Shown piece after piece: positions 27,226 to 37,249 of a stretch of DNA of 64,000 bases; the first letter of the stretch is position 1; the number at the start of each line of letters is the position of its first letter. The notes beneath the pieces were generated by a model. The model saw only the letters and a list, made by a program, of their open reading frames with translations. It was not told where the DNA came from and searched no databases. Position numbers and translations under genes: made by a program. The stretch is taken from positions 1-64,000 of the forward strand of contig NZ_WTWX01000014.1 in NCBI RefSeq assembly GCF_009870785.1, in the 5' to 3' direction. Origin of the DNA: Paenibacillus sp. An7 (lineage in GTDB: Bacteria; Bacillota; Bacilli; Paenibacillales; Paenibacillaceae).

Positions 27226-28527
27226 TTGAGAAACAAATTACCAAAAGTACTTTCCGTATTGTTAGCTAGTGCGCTTGTCCTATCTGCTTGTTCTACGGGG
27301 TCAAGTGGGGAATCTAGTGAAGGATCAAGTAGCGACACAAAAGAGATTACAGTCTGGGCATGGGATCCGGCGTTTAACATTGCAGCGATGAACAAAGCGA
27401 AAGAAGCTTATGCAAAGACGAATCCTGATCTTAAGATTAACGTTGTAGAGAACGCACAAGCGGATGTTGTACAGAAACTGAACACAGGTCTTAACTCTGG
27501 GTCTACGAAAGGTCTTCCGAACATCGTACTGATTGAGGATTACCGGGCACAAAGCTTCCTGCAGTCCTATCCGGATTCTTTCTTTGAAATGACTGATGTC
27601 ATTGATGTAGCGAATTTTGCAGATTATAAAGTGGGACCTACCAGCGTAGATGGCAAACAGTATGGAGTTCCTTTTGATTCTGGCGCTACTGGATTGTATG
27701 TAAGAACCGATTACTTGGAGGAAGCAGGATATACGCTTGACGACCTGCAAGATATTGATTGGGACAAATATATTGAAATCGGTAAAGAAGTAAAAGAAAA
27801 AACAGGTAAAGCTATGCTGACACAAGATCCGAATGACCTCGGGATCACTCGTCTGATGGTTCAATCTGCGGGTTCTTGGTATACCACCGAAGATGGTGAA
27901 ACGCCAAACATTGCAAATAACCCAGCAATGAAAGCTGCTTTTGAAACCTATAAGAAGATGATGGACTCTGGTATTGTTAAAGTCGTTTCTGACTGGAGTC
28001 AAATGGTTGGTGCACTTAACAGCGGAGAAGTAGCAAGTAATCCAACGGGTAACTGGATAACACCATCGATCAAGGCGGAAGCTTCTCAGTCCGGAAAATG
28101 GGCAGTAGCACCAACTCCGAAATTGGCAGGTGTAGAAGGTTCTGTGAACGCATCTAACCTTGGCGGCAGCTCTTGGTATGTTCTAGATGTAGACGGTAAA
28201 GAAGCTGCAGCAGAATTCTTGGCTGCAACTTTCGGTAGCGATGTAGATCTGTACCAAACTTTGAATAAAGAAGTAGGAGTAATCGGTACGTTCAAACCAG
28301 CTTCCGAGGGTGAAGCTTATAAAGCAGAAGATGAGTATTTCCAAGGGCAAAAAGTGGTATCTGACTTTGCTGCTTGGACAGAACAAATTCCTAACGTGAA
28401 TTATGGTCTAAATACGTACGCAGTCGAGGATATCTTGGTTGTTGCCATGCAAAGCTATCTAGGCGGTAAAGATATTGATTCTGTACTTACGGATGCGCAA
28501 TCTCAAGCAGACACTCAAATTCGTTAA
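27226..28527 (+). CDS. Sugar ABC transporter substrate-binding lipoprotein (family 1)
   Basis: This 433-residue lipoprotein has a lipobox LVLSAC in the first 25 residues and a serine-rich linker. The family-1 sugar-binding body includes ITVWAWDPAFNIAAMNKAKEAY, PNIVLIEDYRAQSFLQSYP, YGVPFDSGATGLYVRTDYLEEAGY and NPTGNWITPSIK. It captures an oligosaccharide, probably a galactoside given the lacZ gene in the operon. The start is TTG with GAGGGGG 8 nt upstream. A terminator-like hairpin lies between it and the permeases, which would raise its level over theirs. Confidence 0.92.
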   Translation: MRNKLPKVLSVLLASALVLSACSTGSSGESSEGSSSDTKEITVWAWDPAFNIAAMNKAKEAYAKTNPDLKINVVENAQADVVQKLNTGLNSGSTKGLPNIVLIEDYRAQSFLQSYPDSFFEMTDVIDVANFADYKVGPTSVDGKQYGVPFDSGATGLYVRTDYLEEAGYTLDDLQDIDWDKYIEIGKEVKEKTGKAMLTQDPNDLGITRLMVQSAGSWYTTEDGETPNIANNPAMKAAFETYKKMMDSGIVKVVSDWSQMVGALNSGEVASNPTGNWITPSIKAEASQSGKWAVAPTPKLAGVEGSVNASNLGGSSWYVLDVDGKEAAAEFLAATFGSDVDLYQTLNKEVGVIGTFKPASEGEAYKAEDEYFQGQKVVSDFAAWTEQIPNVNYGLNTYAVEDILVVAMQSYLGGKDIDSVLTDAQSQADTQIR

Positions 28528-28541
28528 TTCATGAATGAATA

Positions 28542-28614
28542 GGGGCCCTTGTTCCTTCTGCTTCTCCTTTAGAGAAAACTCTATGGATGGAGGAAAAGGG
28601 CAAGGGTCCTTTTT
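28542..28614 (+). terminator. Intercistronic hairpin with T run after binding-protein gene
   Basis: GGGGCCCTTG (28542-28551) pairs with CAAGGGTCC(T) near 28601-28609, with further pairing inside, then TTTTT. As permeases follow in the same direction, partial termination is likely. Confidence 0.75.
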
Positions 28615-28669
28615 AAGAAGAAAAAGAGAGAGAAACAAAAAAACATACTTTAGAAAACAGTAGAGAAGG

Positions 28670-29599
28670 GTGTGGAGTGGTGTGAAAACTGCGAAGAGCG
28701 CGGCGAGTACCGGAAGTCCTAAGGGCATGGGCAGTCAGAGACGTATCAATATAACAGGCTGGTTATTTATTCTCGTACCGGTTCTTGCAATCAGTTTGTT
28801 CTATTTTTATCCAATGGTTCAGGCACTGATTCTTTCCTTTAAATCAGGCCGGGGGATGAATCTTGATTTTGTAGGATTCGATAACTATCTTCGTCTGTTC
28901 CAGGACAGTAACTTTATTACCGCAGTAAAAAACACATTTATTTATCTCATCGTACAAGTTCCTGTCATGCTGGTCCTGGCGATCTTTATTGCCGTTCTAC
29001 TTAATGATGATAACTTGAAATTTAAAGGGTTCTTTAGAACTGCAATTTTCTTACCTACCGTTACGTCACTTGTAGCATACTCCGTTGTATTTAAATACAT
29101 GTTTGGCGGAGATGGCATTGTTAACAAGATGCTCATGAATTTCCATCTTATATCTGATCCAATCCAATGGATTTCTGATCCTTTCTGGGCAAAAGTTACG
29201 ATTATCATTGCGATTACTTGGCGTTTTACAGGCTATAACATGATTTTCTATCTTTCTTCTTTGCAAAATATCGACAAATCAGTATATGAAGCAGCTCGAA
29301 TTGACGGGGCAAATGCTTTTACTCAATTCTTTAAAATTACGATTCCTCTTCTAAAACCGATGATCTTATTTACGACGATTACATCGACGATTGGTACCCT
29401 GCAGTTATTTGATGAAGTTGTGAACATTACGAAAGGCGGACCAGGTAACTCAACCATGTCGATTTCACAGTATATTTATAACTTATCATTTGAGTACACA
29501 CCAGACTTTGGATATGCAGCAACTGTTTCTTACTCGATCGTGATTATGGTCATCATACTGACACTCATTCAGAACAAAATTGGGGGCGATAAAAAATGA
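28670..29599 (+). CDS. Sugar ABC permease, MalF type
   Basis: This permease has about 309 residues and roughly six spans, beginning at ITGWLFILVPVLAISLFYFYPMVQALILSF. The coupling loop is YEAARIDGANAFTQFFKITIPLLKPMI. GTG at 28670 and GTG at 28682 are both possible starts; GAAGGG and GGAG motifs lie near each. It overlaps the partner permease by ATGA at its 3' end. No ATPase is encoded here, so a shared ATPase must serve the importer. Confidence 0.91.
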   Translation: MWSGVKTAKSAASTGSPKGMGSQRRINITGWLFILVPVLAISLFYFYPMVQALILSFKSGRGMNLDFVGFDNYLRLFQDSNFITAVKNTFIYLIVQVPVMLVLAIFIAVLLNDDNLKFKGFFRTAIFLPTVTSLVAYSVVFKYMFGGDGIVNKMLMNFHLISDPIQWISDPFWAKVTIIIAITWRFTGYNMIFYLSSLQNIDKSVYEAARIDGANAFTQFFKITIPLLKPMILFTTITSTIGTLQLFDEVVNITKGGPGNSTMSISQYIYNLSFEYTPDFGYAATVSYSIVIMVIILTLIQNKIGGDKK

Positions 29600-30420
29600 G
29601 TAAACCGAAGAAATTTTTTACGTATGCATTTCTTATCCTTGCTACCCTAATTTCGATCTTTCCATTCTTGTGGATGATCACAAGTTCGACGAATTTGTCA
29701 GTAGAGGTTACGAAGGGTAGACTTCTTCCGGGAGCACATCTGATCGATAATGTAAGGAACCTATTTAATAGTGTAGATATGTGGCAGGCACTTTGGAACT
29801 CAGCCAAAATATCTATTGTAACAACGATTCTTTCTTTACTCGTTGCATCCGCAGCAGGTTACGGATTCGAGATTTATCGCAGCCGTGCCAAAGATATTGT
29901 GTTCAACATTTTGCTCGCATCCATGATGATTCCTTTTGCAGCAATTATGGTGCCGCTGTACCAAATGTTCGCAAAGGTATCAAGTGTGATTCCGTTTCTC
30001 GGTATCGATACCGCATCGGCTGTTATTTTACCAACATTCACTACGGCATTCTTGATCTTTTTCTTCCGTCAAAGTTCCAAGATGTTTCCTAGAGACTTAC
30101 TGGAAGCAGGGCGTATGGATGGACTGACTGAAATTGGACTCTTCTTTAAGATTTACATGCCGACAATGAAATCAACATATGCAGCAGCTGCCATCATTAC
30201 ATTCCTTAGCAGCTGGAATAACTATCTGTGGCCGCTCATCGTCTTGCAGTCGCCTGAGAATATGACAGTACCACTCTTGATTTCTAACCTTGGATCAGGA
30301 TATGCACCGGATTATGGAATGATTATGTCCGCGATTGTCATCACTACGCTGCCAACTGCACTTGTATTCTTTGTAATGCAAAAACACTTTGTAGCAGGAA
30401 TGACAGGGTCCGTTAAGTAA
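29596..30420 (+). CDS. Sugar ABC permease, MalG type
   Basis: This 274-residue membrane permease has a FTYAFLILATLISIFPFLWMITSS first span, coupling loop LEAGRMDGLTEIGLFFKIYMPTMKSTY and C-terminus MQKHFVAGMTGSVK. All are typical of MalG-like sugar permeases. It is translationally coupled to the MalF-type gene and precedes lacZ by 136 bp. Confidence 0.92.
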   Translation: MSKPKKFFTYAFLILATLISIFPFLWMITSSTNLSVEVTKGRLLPGAHLIDNVRNLFNSVDMWQALWNSAKISIVTTILSLLVASAAGYGFEIYRSRAKDIVFNILLASMMIPFAAIMVPLYQMFAKVSSVIPFLGIDTASAVILPTFTTAFLIFFFRQSSKMFPRDLLEAGRMDGLTEIGLFFKIYMPTMKSTYAAAAIITFLSSWNNYLWPLIVLQSPENMTVPLLISNLGSGYAPDYGMIMSAIVITTLPTALVFFVMQKHFVAGMTGSVK

Positions 30421-30475
30421 TTTAAATAGTAATCGAATCTGTTGCATGCATTATGAAATGGATTCAAGCTTGGCA

Positions 30476-30536
30476 GGAAAGGCTGTCTTGGCATCAGTTG
30501 AGAGCAAGTAGAGACTGATGTCAGGCAGTCCTTTCC
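30476..30536 (+). other. Long intercistronic hairpin before lacZ
   Basis: GGAAAGG...CATCAGT pairs with ACTGATG...CCTTTCC around a short loop; no T run follows. It ends about 12 nt before the GGAGG ribosome site of lacZ and could be an RNA-processing or stabilising element. Confidence 0.55.
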
Positions 30537-30556
30537 CATATAGAAATGGAGGATGA

Positions 30557-33500
30557 ATGATGAAACAAGTAATGGAGCAAAAAGCAAATCCGAGCACAGC
30601 ATGGTTGTCCGATGTAAGCGTATTCGCTGTAGGCAGAGTGCCTGCGCATTCCGATCATAAGTATTATGCTACAGCCGAAGAGGCACAGCAGCGCGGAGAG
30701 ATGTCACTTCGACACAGCCTGAACGGAAGCTGGAAATTTAGTTATGCTGCTTCGCCGGCAGCACGCCAAGCAGGCTTTTATAAGAAAGAAGTCTCTTGCC
30801 GAGGCTGGGCTCAGATTGAAGTTCCTGGACATATTCAGCTGCAAGGGTACGGAAACCCGCAGTATGTAAATACGATGTATCCATGGGATGGACACGAGAA
30901 TCTTAGACCGCCTATGATTTCAGAAGACCATAATCCAGTTGGCAGCTATGTAAAATATTTTAATGTACCGGAAGGATGGGAAGGCCGTCCGCTCTATGTT
31001 TCTTTTCAAGGGGTTGAAACGGCTTTCTATGTATGGCTGAATGGGGAGTTTGTCGGTTACAGTGAAGACAGCTTTACGCCAAGTGAGTTTGATCTTACAC
31101 CCTATGTAACGGATGGAGAGAACAAGCTGGCTGTTGAGGTGTATCAACGCAGCACAGGCAGCTGGCTGGAGGACCAAGATTTCTGGCGTTTCTCAGGGAT
31201 CTTCCGGGAAGTATATCTGTACACCACTCCAGAAATACATGTTCAAGATCTATTTGTAAAGACAGATCTGGATGAAAAGTATGAAGCGGGTACACTTCTT
31301 GCCGATCTGCAGCTAACAGGCAAGTCAGCTTCAAAAATGGTACTTGTACTAAAAGATGCGGAAAATAAAGTGATTGCAGAGCAGACGGTAGTATCTCCCG
31401 AAGACAATCCCTCGGTTCGTCTGGCAGCCGGAAATGTAAATCTATGGAGTGCAGAAGCGCCGTACTTATATACTCTTTATATCTCTTTATATAATGAGGC
31501 AGGAGAACTTGTCGAAGTGGTACCTCAAAAAGTAGGCTTCCGTAAATTTGAGATGATAGACAAAGTAATGCATCTAAACGGAAAGCGTATTATTTTCAAA
31601 GGGGTAAATAGACATGAATTCAATGTCCGTCAAGGACGGAATATTACGAAAGAAGATATGCTATGGGATATCAAAGCAATTAAGCAAGGGAATATGAACG
31701 CGGTTCGTACCTCCCACTATCCGAACCAGACGCTCTGGTATGAACTATGTGATGAGTATGGGATATACGTCATTGATGAAATGAATCTGGAAACCCACGG
31801 ATCATGGCAGAAGATGGGGGAAGTTGAGCCATCTTGGAACATACCAGGAAACAATATGGAATGGGAAGATATCGTCATGGATCGTGCGATTTCGATGGTA
31901 GAACGGGATAAAAACCATCCTTCCATCCTCATATGGTCATGTGGTAACGAATCCTACGCTGGGGACGTCATTCTGAATGTATCGGATTATTTCCGGGAGA
32001 AAGACAACACTCGTCTCGTACACTATGAAGGAGTATTCTACGACCGGAATTATGACAGAACGAGTGACATGGAGAGCCGGATGTATGCGAAGGTAGCAGA
32101 TATTGAAGAGTATCTAAATGACAATCCAGGTAAACCGTATATCAGCTGTGAATATATGCACGCGATGGGGAACTCTTTAGGCGGTATCCATAAATACACG
32201 GAACTTGAACAGAAGTATCCAATGTATCAAGGTGGTTTTATCTGGGATTACATGGATCAGGTTCTGATTAAAAAAGATCGTTATGGCAAGGAATTTATGG
32301 CCTACGGCGGTGACTTTGACGATCGTTCTACGGATTACAACTTCTCCGGTAATGGGATTGTATATGCAGACCGCCGCTGGTCTCCAAAGATGCAGGAAGT
32401 GAAATTCGTGTATCAGAATGTGAAGCTTACACCAAGCCTTACAGGAGTAACGATTCGAAATGAGAATCTATTTGTCAGCACGGATGCTTATGAACTCGTA
32501 TACACGCTGAACAAAGAAGGAAAGCAGTTGTTCACAGGAAGAATGGACGTTCATGTGGCTGCGGGAGAAGAGAAAGAGATTGCGTATACTTTGCCGGAAG
32601 TGAGTGGTCAGCCTGGCGAGTATAGCGTAGATTGCTCCCTCGTGCTCAAGGAAGAAACGCTATGGGCTGAAGCAGGGTATGAAGTGTGCTTTGGACAGCA
32701 TGTGTTCCTTGTGGAAGAAGCTAAAGGAAATTCTTCTGCAAAAGGCTCTGCGCTATCCAATGATTTCCGCGTGGTAGAAGGAGATGTCAATATCGGCGTA
32801 CACGGCCGTGACTTCTCGATCATGTTCTCTAAACAGGCCGGAACGCTCATCTCGGTGAACTACGGAGGTCGTGAGATGATCTCGGCACCGCCGGCTCCGC
32901 TCTTCTGGAGAGCGATGACGGATAACGATAAAGGAGCAGGGTTCCACTTTGATTCTTCTGCTTGGTATGCAGCAAGTCTTACTCGCCGGACACTAAGCTT
33001 TGAATTAGCAGAATCAGAAGGACAAGCAACGATCACGTATACCTATAAGCTGAGTGTTCATGAAGATGTAAGGGTGAAGGTAGCCTATACCGTATTTACA
33101 GACGGAAGTATTCAGGTGGATTCCTCGTATAAAGGGGTGTCTGGATTACCGAAATTCCCAATCTTCGCATTGTCCTTTAAAGTGCCAGCAGATTATGCGA
33201 ATCTGGATTGGTATGCAAAAGGACCAGAAGAGAACTATGCAGACCGTGCGGAGGGAGCGAGACTCACACGTTTCAAAAACCGTGCCGAAGACAATGTCTC
33301 TGCTTATCTCGTTCCGCAAGAATCAGGTAATCGTATGGGAGTACGTCAGGTTGCGATTACGAATGATACTGGAAAAGGAATTCTGATTACGGCTCCGGCA
33401 ACTCAGCCAGTCGAAGCAGTAATATCGCCGTACACGGCGTTTGAACTGGAACAAGCAACCCATCATTATGAACTGCCAAATGTGCATCATACCGTAGTTA

Positions 33501-33625
33501 CGATTGCGGGCTGCCAAATGGGTGTAGGCGGAGATGACAGCTGGGGAGCGCCTGTGCTAGACGAATTTACAATTGATCCATCAGGTGAATTGTCTTTCCA
33601 ATTCACAATTCGAAATCAGGGTTAA
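30557..33625 (+). CDS. lacZ: Beta-galactosidase, GH2 (LacZ type)
   Basis: This is a 1022-residue cytoplasmic beta-galactosidase, the usual length for LacZ. The order is jelly-roll sugar-binding domain, Ig-like domain, TIM barrel (about 330-625), Ig-like domain and the Bgal_small_N C-terminal domain (MFSKQAGTLISVNYGG onward). Acid/base E465 is in WSCGNES and nucleophile E532 in SCEYMHAMGNS. It hydrolyses lactose or other beta-galactosides brought in by the upstream ABC system; beta-1,4-galacto-oligosaccharides from plant cell walls are a natural possibility. There is no signal peptide. GGAGG precedes a tandem ATGATG at 30557/30560. Confidence 0.95.
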   Translation: MMKQVMEQKANPSTAWLSDVSVFAVGRVPAHSDHKYYATAEEAQQRGEMSLRHSLNGSWKFSYAASPAARQAGFYKKEVSCRGWAQIEVPGHIQLQGYGNPQYVNTMYPWDGHENLRPPMISEDHNPVGSYVKYFNVPEGWEGRPLYVSFQGVETAFYVWLNGEFVGYSEDSFTPSEFDLTPYVTDGENKLAVEVYQRSTGSWLEDQDFWRFSGIFREVYLYTTPEIHVQDLFVKTDLDEKYEAGTLLADLQLTGKSASKMVLVLKDAENKVIAEQTVVSPEDNPSVRLAAGNVNLWSAEAPYLYTLYISLYNEAGELVEVVPQKVGFRKFEMIDKVMHLNGKRIIFKGVNRHEFNVRQGRNITKEDMLWDIKAIKQGNMNAVRTSHYPNQTLWYELCDEYGIYVIDEMNLETHGSWQKMGEVEPSWNIPGNNMEWEDIVMDRAISMVERDKNHPSILIWSCGNESYAGDVILNVSDYFREKDNTRLVHYEGVFYDRNYDRTSDMESRMYAKVADIEEYLNDNPGKPYISCEYMHAMGNSLGGIHKYTELEQKYPMYQGGFIWDYMDQVLIKKDRYGKEFMAYGGDFDDRSTDYNFSGNGIVYADRRWSPKMQEVKFVYQNVKLTPSLTGVTIRNENLFVSTDAYELVYTLNKEGKQLFTGRMDVHVAAGEEKEIAYTLPEVSGQPGEYSVDCSLVLKEETLWAEAGYEVCFGQHVFLVEEAKGNSSAKGSALSNDFRVVEGDVNIGVHGRDFSIMFSKQAGTLISVNYGGREMISAPPAPLFWRAMTDNDKGAGFHFDSSAWYAASLTRRTLSFELAESEGQATITYTYKLSVHEDVRVKVAYTVFTDGSIQVDSSYKGVSGLPKFPIFALSFKVPADYANLDWYAKGPEENYADRAEGARLTRFKNRAEDNVSAYLVPQESGNRMGVRQVAITNDTGKGILITAPATQPVEAVISPYTAFELEQATHHYELPNVHHTVVTIAGCQMGVGGDDSWGAPVLDEFTIDPSGELSFQFTIRNQG

Positions 33626-33659
33626 TTTTATAAGTAACGGTGTTTTAGTATAAGCAAAT

Positions 33660-33695
33660 AGAGCCTTTCTCAGGATAAGAGAAAGGCTCTTTTTT
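33660..33695 (+). terminator. Terminator of the lacZ operon
   Basis: AGAGCCTTTCTC / GAGAAAGGCTCT perfect 12-bp stem followed by six T. Confidence 0.92.
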
Positions 33696-33797
33696 GATTG
33701 CTGTACATATGAGATGAATTAAGCAAACATCTTCTAACCGCTAAGAACAGTTTACGTCTAATGTATAGGGAGCGGGTTATCTTCTATAAAGGTTGTT

Positions 33798-34409
33798 TTA
33801 CCTGATGATAAATGGATCGCTGATAAGTACAACTTCCTCCTGATTATTACTGTCTGTTGAGTTAACAAGTGATATTTCCTTTGTCAAACGATATCTACCG
33901 GTCGGCAGTTTCTCCATGATATAAGCATCAAGTTCCACTTTTTTATTCGGTTCTAGTAGATATGCCATGTCATTGTAGCTAAGGTCAGCATACACTTTCG
34001 TCCACACCCCATTGATGTCGGCCTCAACTCCTGTAGGGGCACCATAATAGAGTTCCATGTCTGTATTATTTTTTAGATGGAATGAAACCACATTGCCCTC
34101 GAGATACTCTTTTTCCGACAACCCGCACTTCACGATTTCTGAACCTATGAGATTAAGTTTAAGTTCCTCTCGTTCTGAACGAGTAAGTGTAGATGGCTCA
34201 CCAAGACTGACTCCTTCTGCTTCTTCGATTCGATCTTTGAAGGATGGGTTGGTAGACTCTTTTCCTTGCTGGAATTCACTAGAGTTGATATCGGAACCCG
34301 TTGTAGATACGTCCTTTTGACAGGAGACTAGCAGGAGCATGATCCCGGTGACAAGCAGCCAATAAAGCAGCTGTTTTCTATGTTTTAAGACTCTATTGTT
34401 ATTCGGCAT
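33798..34409 (-). CDS. Lipoprotein with a single Ig-like (Big_14-like) domain
   Basis: This 203-residue exported lipoprotein has a basic stretch NRVLKHRKQ, a membrane segment LLYWLLVTGIMLLLVSC with lipidated cysteine, a low-complexity linker, then an Ig-like beta domain. That domain (YLEGNVVSFHLKNNTDMELYYGAPTGVE ... LPTGRYRLTKEISLV) resembles the small Ig-like domains common in Bacillus/Paenibacillus lipoproteins. The start at 34409 has AAGGAGG 9 nt upstream. It overlaps the 3' end of the upstream lipoprotein gene by 11 bp, so the two are co-translated. Function unknown. Confidence 0.75.
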   Translation of the reverse strand: MPNNNRVLKHRKQLLYWLLVTGIMLLLVSCQKDVSTTGSDINSSEFQQGKESTNPSFKDRIEEAEGVSLGEPSTLTRSEREELKLNLIGSEIVKCGLSEKEYLEGNVVSFHLKNNTDMELYYGAPTGVEADINGVWTKVYADLSYNDMAYLLEPNKKVELDAYIMEKLPTGRYRLTKEISLVNSTDSNNQEEVVLISDPFIIR

Positions 34410-34950
34410 AGGGCAAATCCTCCTTAAGCTGTACGTAAGTCTCATTTTTCTGCAAAGTATTCATGATAACGTCCTTCAAGATTGTAAGGTTCTGCTTGTC
34501 TTTATCGCATTCATTCCATTCATAGTGGTACGTACTGCCCTCATGGTAAAGTGAAAGTTTATAATTCTCATGCGGTTTTTTATTACATGTTACGGACTCC
34601 TCGATCTTGTCTTGATCTCGCAGCAAGCCTTGATTGATAGCCTCTTCATAAATGAGAGACATGTCTTTTTCATTTAGCTGAAAATCACTGACTTGGGTAG
34701 CAATATCACTGCTCATTTTTACGCGAAGCGTCATTTCTTTGGTATCTAATAGAGTGTCATTATCCACACCAAATTCAAATCGCAAATGGAAAAGGTTATC
34801 GTATACGGGGGCATGAATGGACTTAGATATGGATTCATGAACATCTCGTGCCGAGTCAGTTTCTACTTTTGTCGTCGATTCATTTGATATACATCCGGTA
34901 ATCATGGCAAGTACCAGAAATACAAGTATAATAACCTTTGATTTCATCAT
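34399..34950 (-). CDS. Uncharacterised lipoprotein
   Basis: I do not recognise this 183-residue protein. It has a clear lipoprotein signal (VIILVFLVLAMITGC), then a soluble domain with two cysteines (VTCNKKPHENYK; WNECDKDKQ) that could form a disulfide outside the cell. The body YKLSLYHEGSTYHYEWNECD suggests a small beta/alpha domain. AAGGAG precedes tandem ATGATG. It is the first gene of a two-gene lipoprotein operon. Confidence 0.75.
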   Translation of the reverse strand: MMKSKVIILVFLVLAMITGCISNESTTKVETDSARDVHESISKSIHAPVYDNLFHLRFEFGVDNDTLLDTKEMTLRVKMSSDIATQVSDFQLNEKDMSLIYEEAINQGLLRDQDKIEESVTCNKKPHENYKLSLYHEGSTYHYEWNECDKDKQNLTILKDVIMNTLQKNETYVQLKEDLPYAE

Positions 34951-35112
34951 GACAATGGCTCCTTCTCATATACCTCTATAAATCTTTTGACGCATTTAAG
35001 ATGGATTCTGTTCCCTATTATTCAAAAAAGATAATAAACACCTCAACAAATTCCACACTTAGGGTACAATGAAAGCGCACATAAAATTTCTTGAAGGTGG
35101 TTTGAGTCCCCC

Positions 35113-37092
35113 ATGGAAATAAGTAGAACGGACAAGGATAAAGGAAGTAGCCCGTATATGGATCGGCAATATGTAAAATGGGCTTTGTCAGCAAAGGTTG
35201 AAGAATCTGAGACAGATTCAGCCGCTTTTGCTTTTGGGATCACAAATTGGAGACAAAGGTTATGCAGCACTCAAGAAGATCCTCATTTCACTAAGAGCTG
35301 GGAGCAGATTAGATGGAAAGCTTCTCAGGCTATAAATGAAACACTTCCTGAACTTTCCTTTGAGATCTTCAGGCAATTTGCCGAGACAGGAGAGCGTAAA
35401 GCGTACGAGGATGTTTATTTTGAACGGAGAGCGAGGTTGAACGCACTTGCAGTGGTAACTGCCGTTATTACAGATAAGCAAGAGCACCAACGGTATCTAG
35501 CTTCATTAGAAGATGTGATCTGGGATATATGCGGTGAGTATACGTGGTGCTTAACCGCACATCTTCCAAGGCAAGGAGACCCTTCTCAAGAGGTGGATTT
35601 GTTTGCGGCCGAGACAGCACAGATGCTTGCCGAAATCTATGCGATGCACCAAGACGTACTAGATACAAGGGTTGCTGAGCGCATACGAACTGAGGTGAGA
35701 AGACGGGTGCTTACCCCGGTTTTTACTGAAAAAAGACCCTTCTCTTGGCGATATGCAGATCATAACTGGTCGGCAGTATGTGCTGGCGGGAGCGGGATGG
35801 CTGCGCTTATTCTGATGAATGATTCGGAAGAGAAGACAGATGCGATGATGCAGACGCTGGAATCTATGAACTCTTTTCTGAGCGGCTATGGAGCGGATGG
35901 AGGGTGTGCAGAAGGGCTGGGTTATTGGGTATACGGATTTGGTTATTATACCTATTTTGCTGAGATGTTGAGGGAATATTCGCATGGAAAAATAGATCTG
36001 CTTGCATCCGAGCATGTGCGGTCGCTCGCTCGCTTTCCCTCATCGATCCATCTTTCGGATGGAGTGTATGTTAACTTTTCGGATAGCAGTGAGCGGGAGG
36101 TGCTTCCGTCAGGACTTCTGAACCGAATCGCAGAACGAACGGGATGCATTCATGATATTCCTTTTATTATTCCTGGTATGCTGGATGATCCTGTGCGGAG
36201 ATGGGCGCATCTGATTCGTAATTTCCTATGGAGTGATACGGATCAGAATAAGGGTGAGAAGCAGATTGAGAATCAAATTGCAGCTATATCCGACATTTCT
36301 GAGCAAGGGGGTCTTCGAACAGCTATACTCCCAGATCTCAGTTGGTGGGTGAGTAGAGGGCAGTCCAGCGGTTTCGCACTAAAAGGCGGACATAACGGAG
36401 AACCACATAACCACAATGATCTTGGACAGTTTATTATTCATGGCGGCGGGGAAAATCTTCTCTGCGACTTAGGTGCAGGGATGTATTCCAAAGCTTATTT
36501 TCAAGAAGGCAGAGAGTCGATTATTAATATCTCTTCGGGAGGTCATAGTGTCCCAGTGATCGGTGGGCATATGCAGAAGTCAGGTCCTTCGTATTCGGCA
36601 AAGGTTCTTAAGACAAAGAGCAGGGAGAAGGAAATTCAGGTAGTGCTTGATCTAACGAAAGCTTATGGTGAAGCTCCAATTCACTGCTTTACCCGCTCTG
36701 TTCTCTTCCAATGTCTCGAAGATGGAAAGAGAACCTTATTACAACTGGAAGATGTGTTCGAGTGGAGGGGGAGAGCAGAGTCTATAGAAGAGAGGCTGAT
36801 TAGCCGAATCGAACCTATTTTTGAGCGAGGTACGGTGATATGGAACGGCAGCAGAGCAAGGCTGATCCTCCGCTATGATTCAGCCCTTTGGGCAGCATCA
36901 TGTATAGCAACAGCACACTTCACACATGAAGGAGAACCATACACTTTTTATACGACTTCACTTGTAAGCAAGGAGCAAGAGGGCAAACAAACCAAGTGCC
37001 AGCTCCAGTTTGAGATAGAAGATATGGCATCACAGAGCAGTCATGAGATACCAATCAAATGTAACTTGGAGGGATTGGATACGGAAGATTGA
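35113..37092 (+). CDS. Heparinase II/III-family protein (polysaccharide-lyase-like)
   Basis: This 659-residue protein has an N-terminal (alpha/alpha) toroid (about 60-370: RYADHNWSAVCAGGSGMAAL, GGCAEGLGYWVYGFGYYTYF) and a C-terminal beta-sandwich beginning at GHNGEPHNHNDLGQFIIHG, the heparinase II/III signature with catalytic-type histidines and asparagine. Relatives are oligo-alginate, heparin or uronan lyases (PL12/15/17/21). No signal peptide is visible, so it should act on imported uronate-containing oligosaccharides, which fits the pectin locus upstream. AAGGTGG lies about 12 nt before the ATG. It is monocistronic. Confidence 0.85.
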   Translation: MEISRTDKDKGSSPYMDRQYVKWALSAKVEESETDSAAFAFGITNWRQRLCSTQEDPHFTKSWEQIRWKASQAINETLPELSFEIFRQFAETGERKAYEDVYFERRARLNALAVVTAVITDKQEHQRYLASLEDVIWDICGEYTWCLTAHLPRQGDPSQEVDLFAAETAQMLAEIYAMHQDVLDTRVAERIRTEVRRRVLTPVFTEKRPFSWRYADHNWSAVCAGGSGMAALILMNDSEEKTDAMMQTLESMNSFLSGYGADGGCAEGLGYWVYGFGYYTYFAEMLREYSHGKIDLLASEHVRSLARFPSSIHLSDGVYVNFSDSSEREVLPSGLLNRIAERTGCIHDIPFIIPGMLDDPVRRWAHLIRNFLWSDTDQNKGEKQIENQIAAISDISEQGGLRTAILPDLSWWVSRGQSSGFALKGGHNGEPHNHNDLGQFIIHGGGENLLCDLGAGMYSKAYFQEGRESIINISSGGHSVPVIGGHMQKSGPSYSAKVLKTKSREKEIQVVLDLTKAYGEAPIHCFTRSVLFQCLEDGKRTLLQLEDVFEWRGRAESIEERLISRIEPIFERGTVIWNGSRARLILRYDSALWAASCIATAHFTHEGEPYTFYTTSLVSKEQEGKQTKCQLQFEIEDMASQSSHEIPIKCNLEGLDTED

Positions 37093-37203
37093 CCTGTTCT
37101 AACTTCGCTGCTTCTCGTAGTTAACTCCAAATTTAATTGCGTCCTTCTTAAAAGTAGCTGGATGGTTGGTCAGTAGAATCGTTTAAATAGGCCTGAGATT
37201 AAT

Positions 37204-37243
37204 AAAAAAACAGACCTTATCTCATTAGATAAGGTCTGTTTAA
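37204..37243. terminator. Bidirectional terminator
   Basis: AAACAGACCTTATCT / AGATAAGGTCTGTTT perfect 15-bp stem with a 4-nt loop. The minus strand reads into TTTTTTT, ending the sirtuin/pncB-remnant transcript. Confidence 0.88.
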
Positions 37244-37249
37244 AACGAG

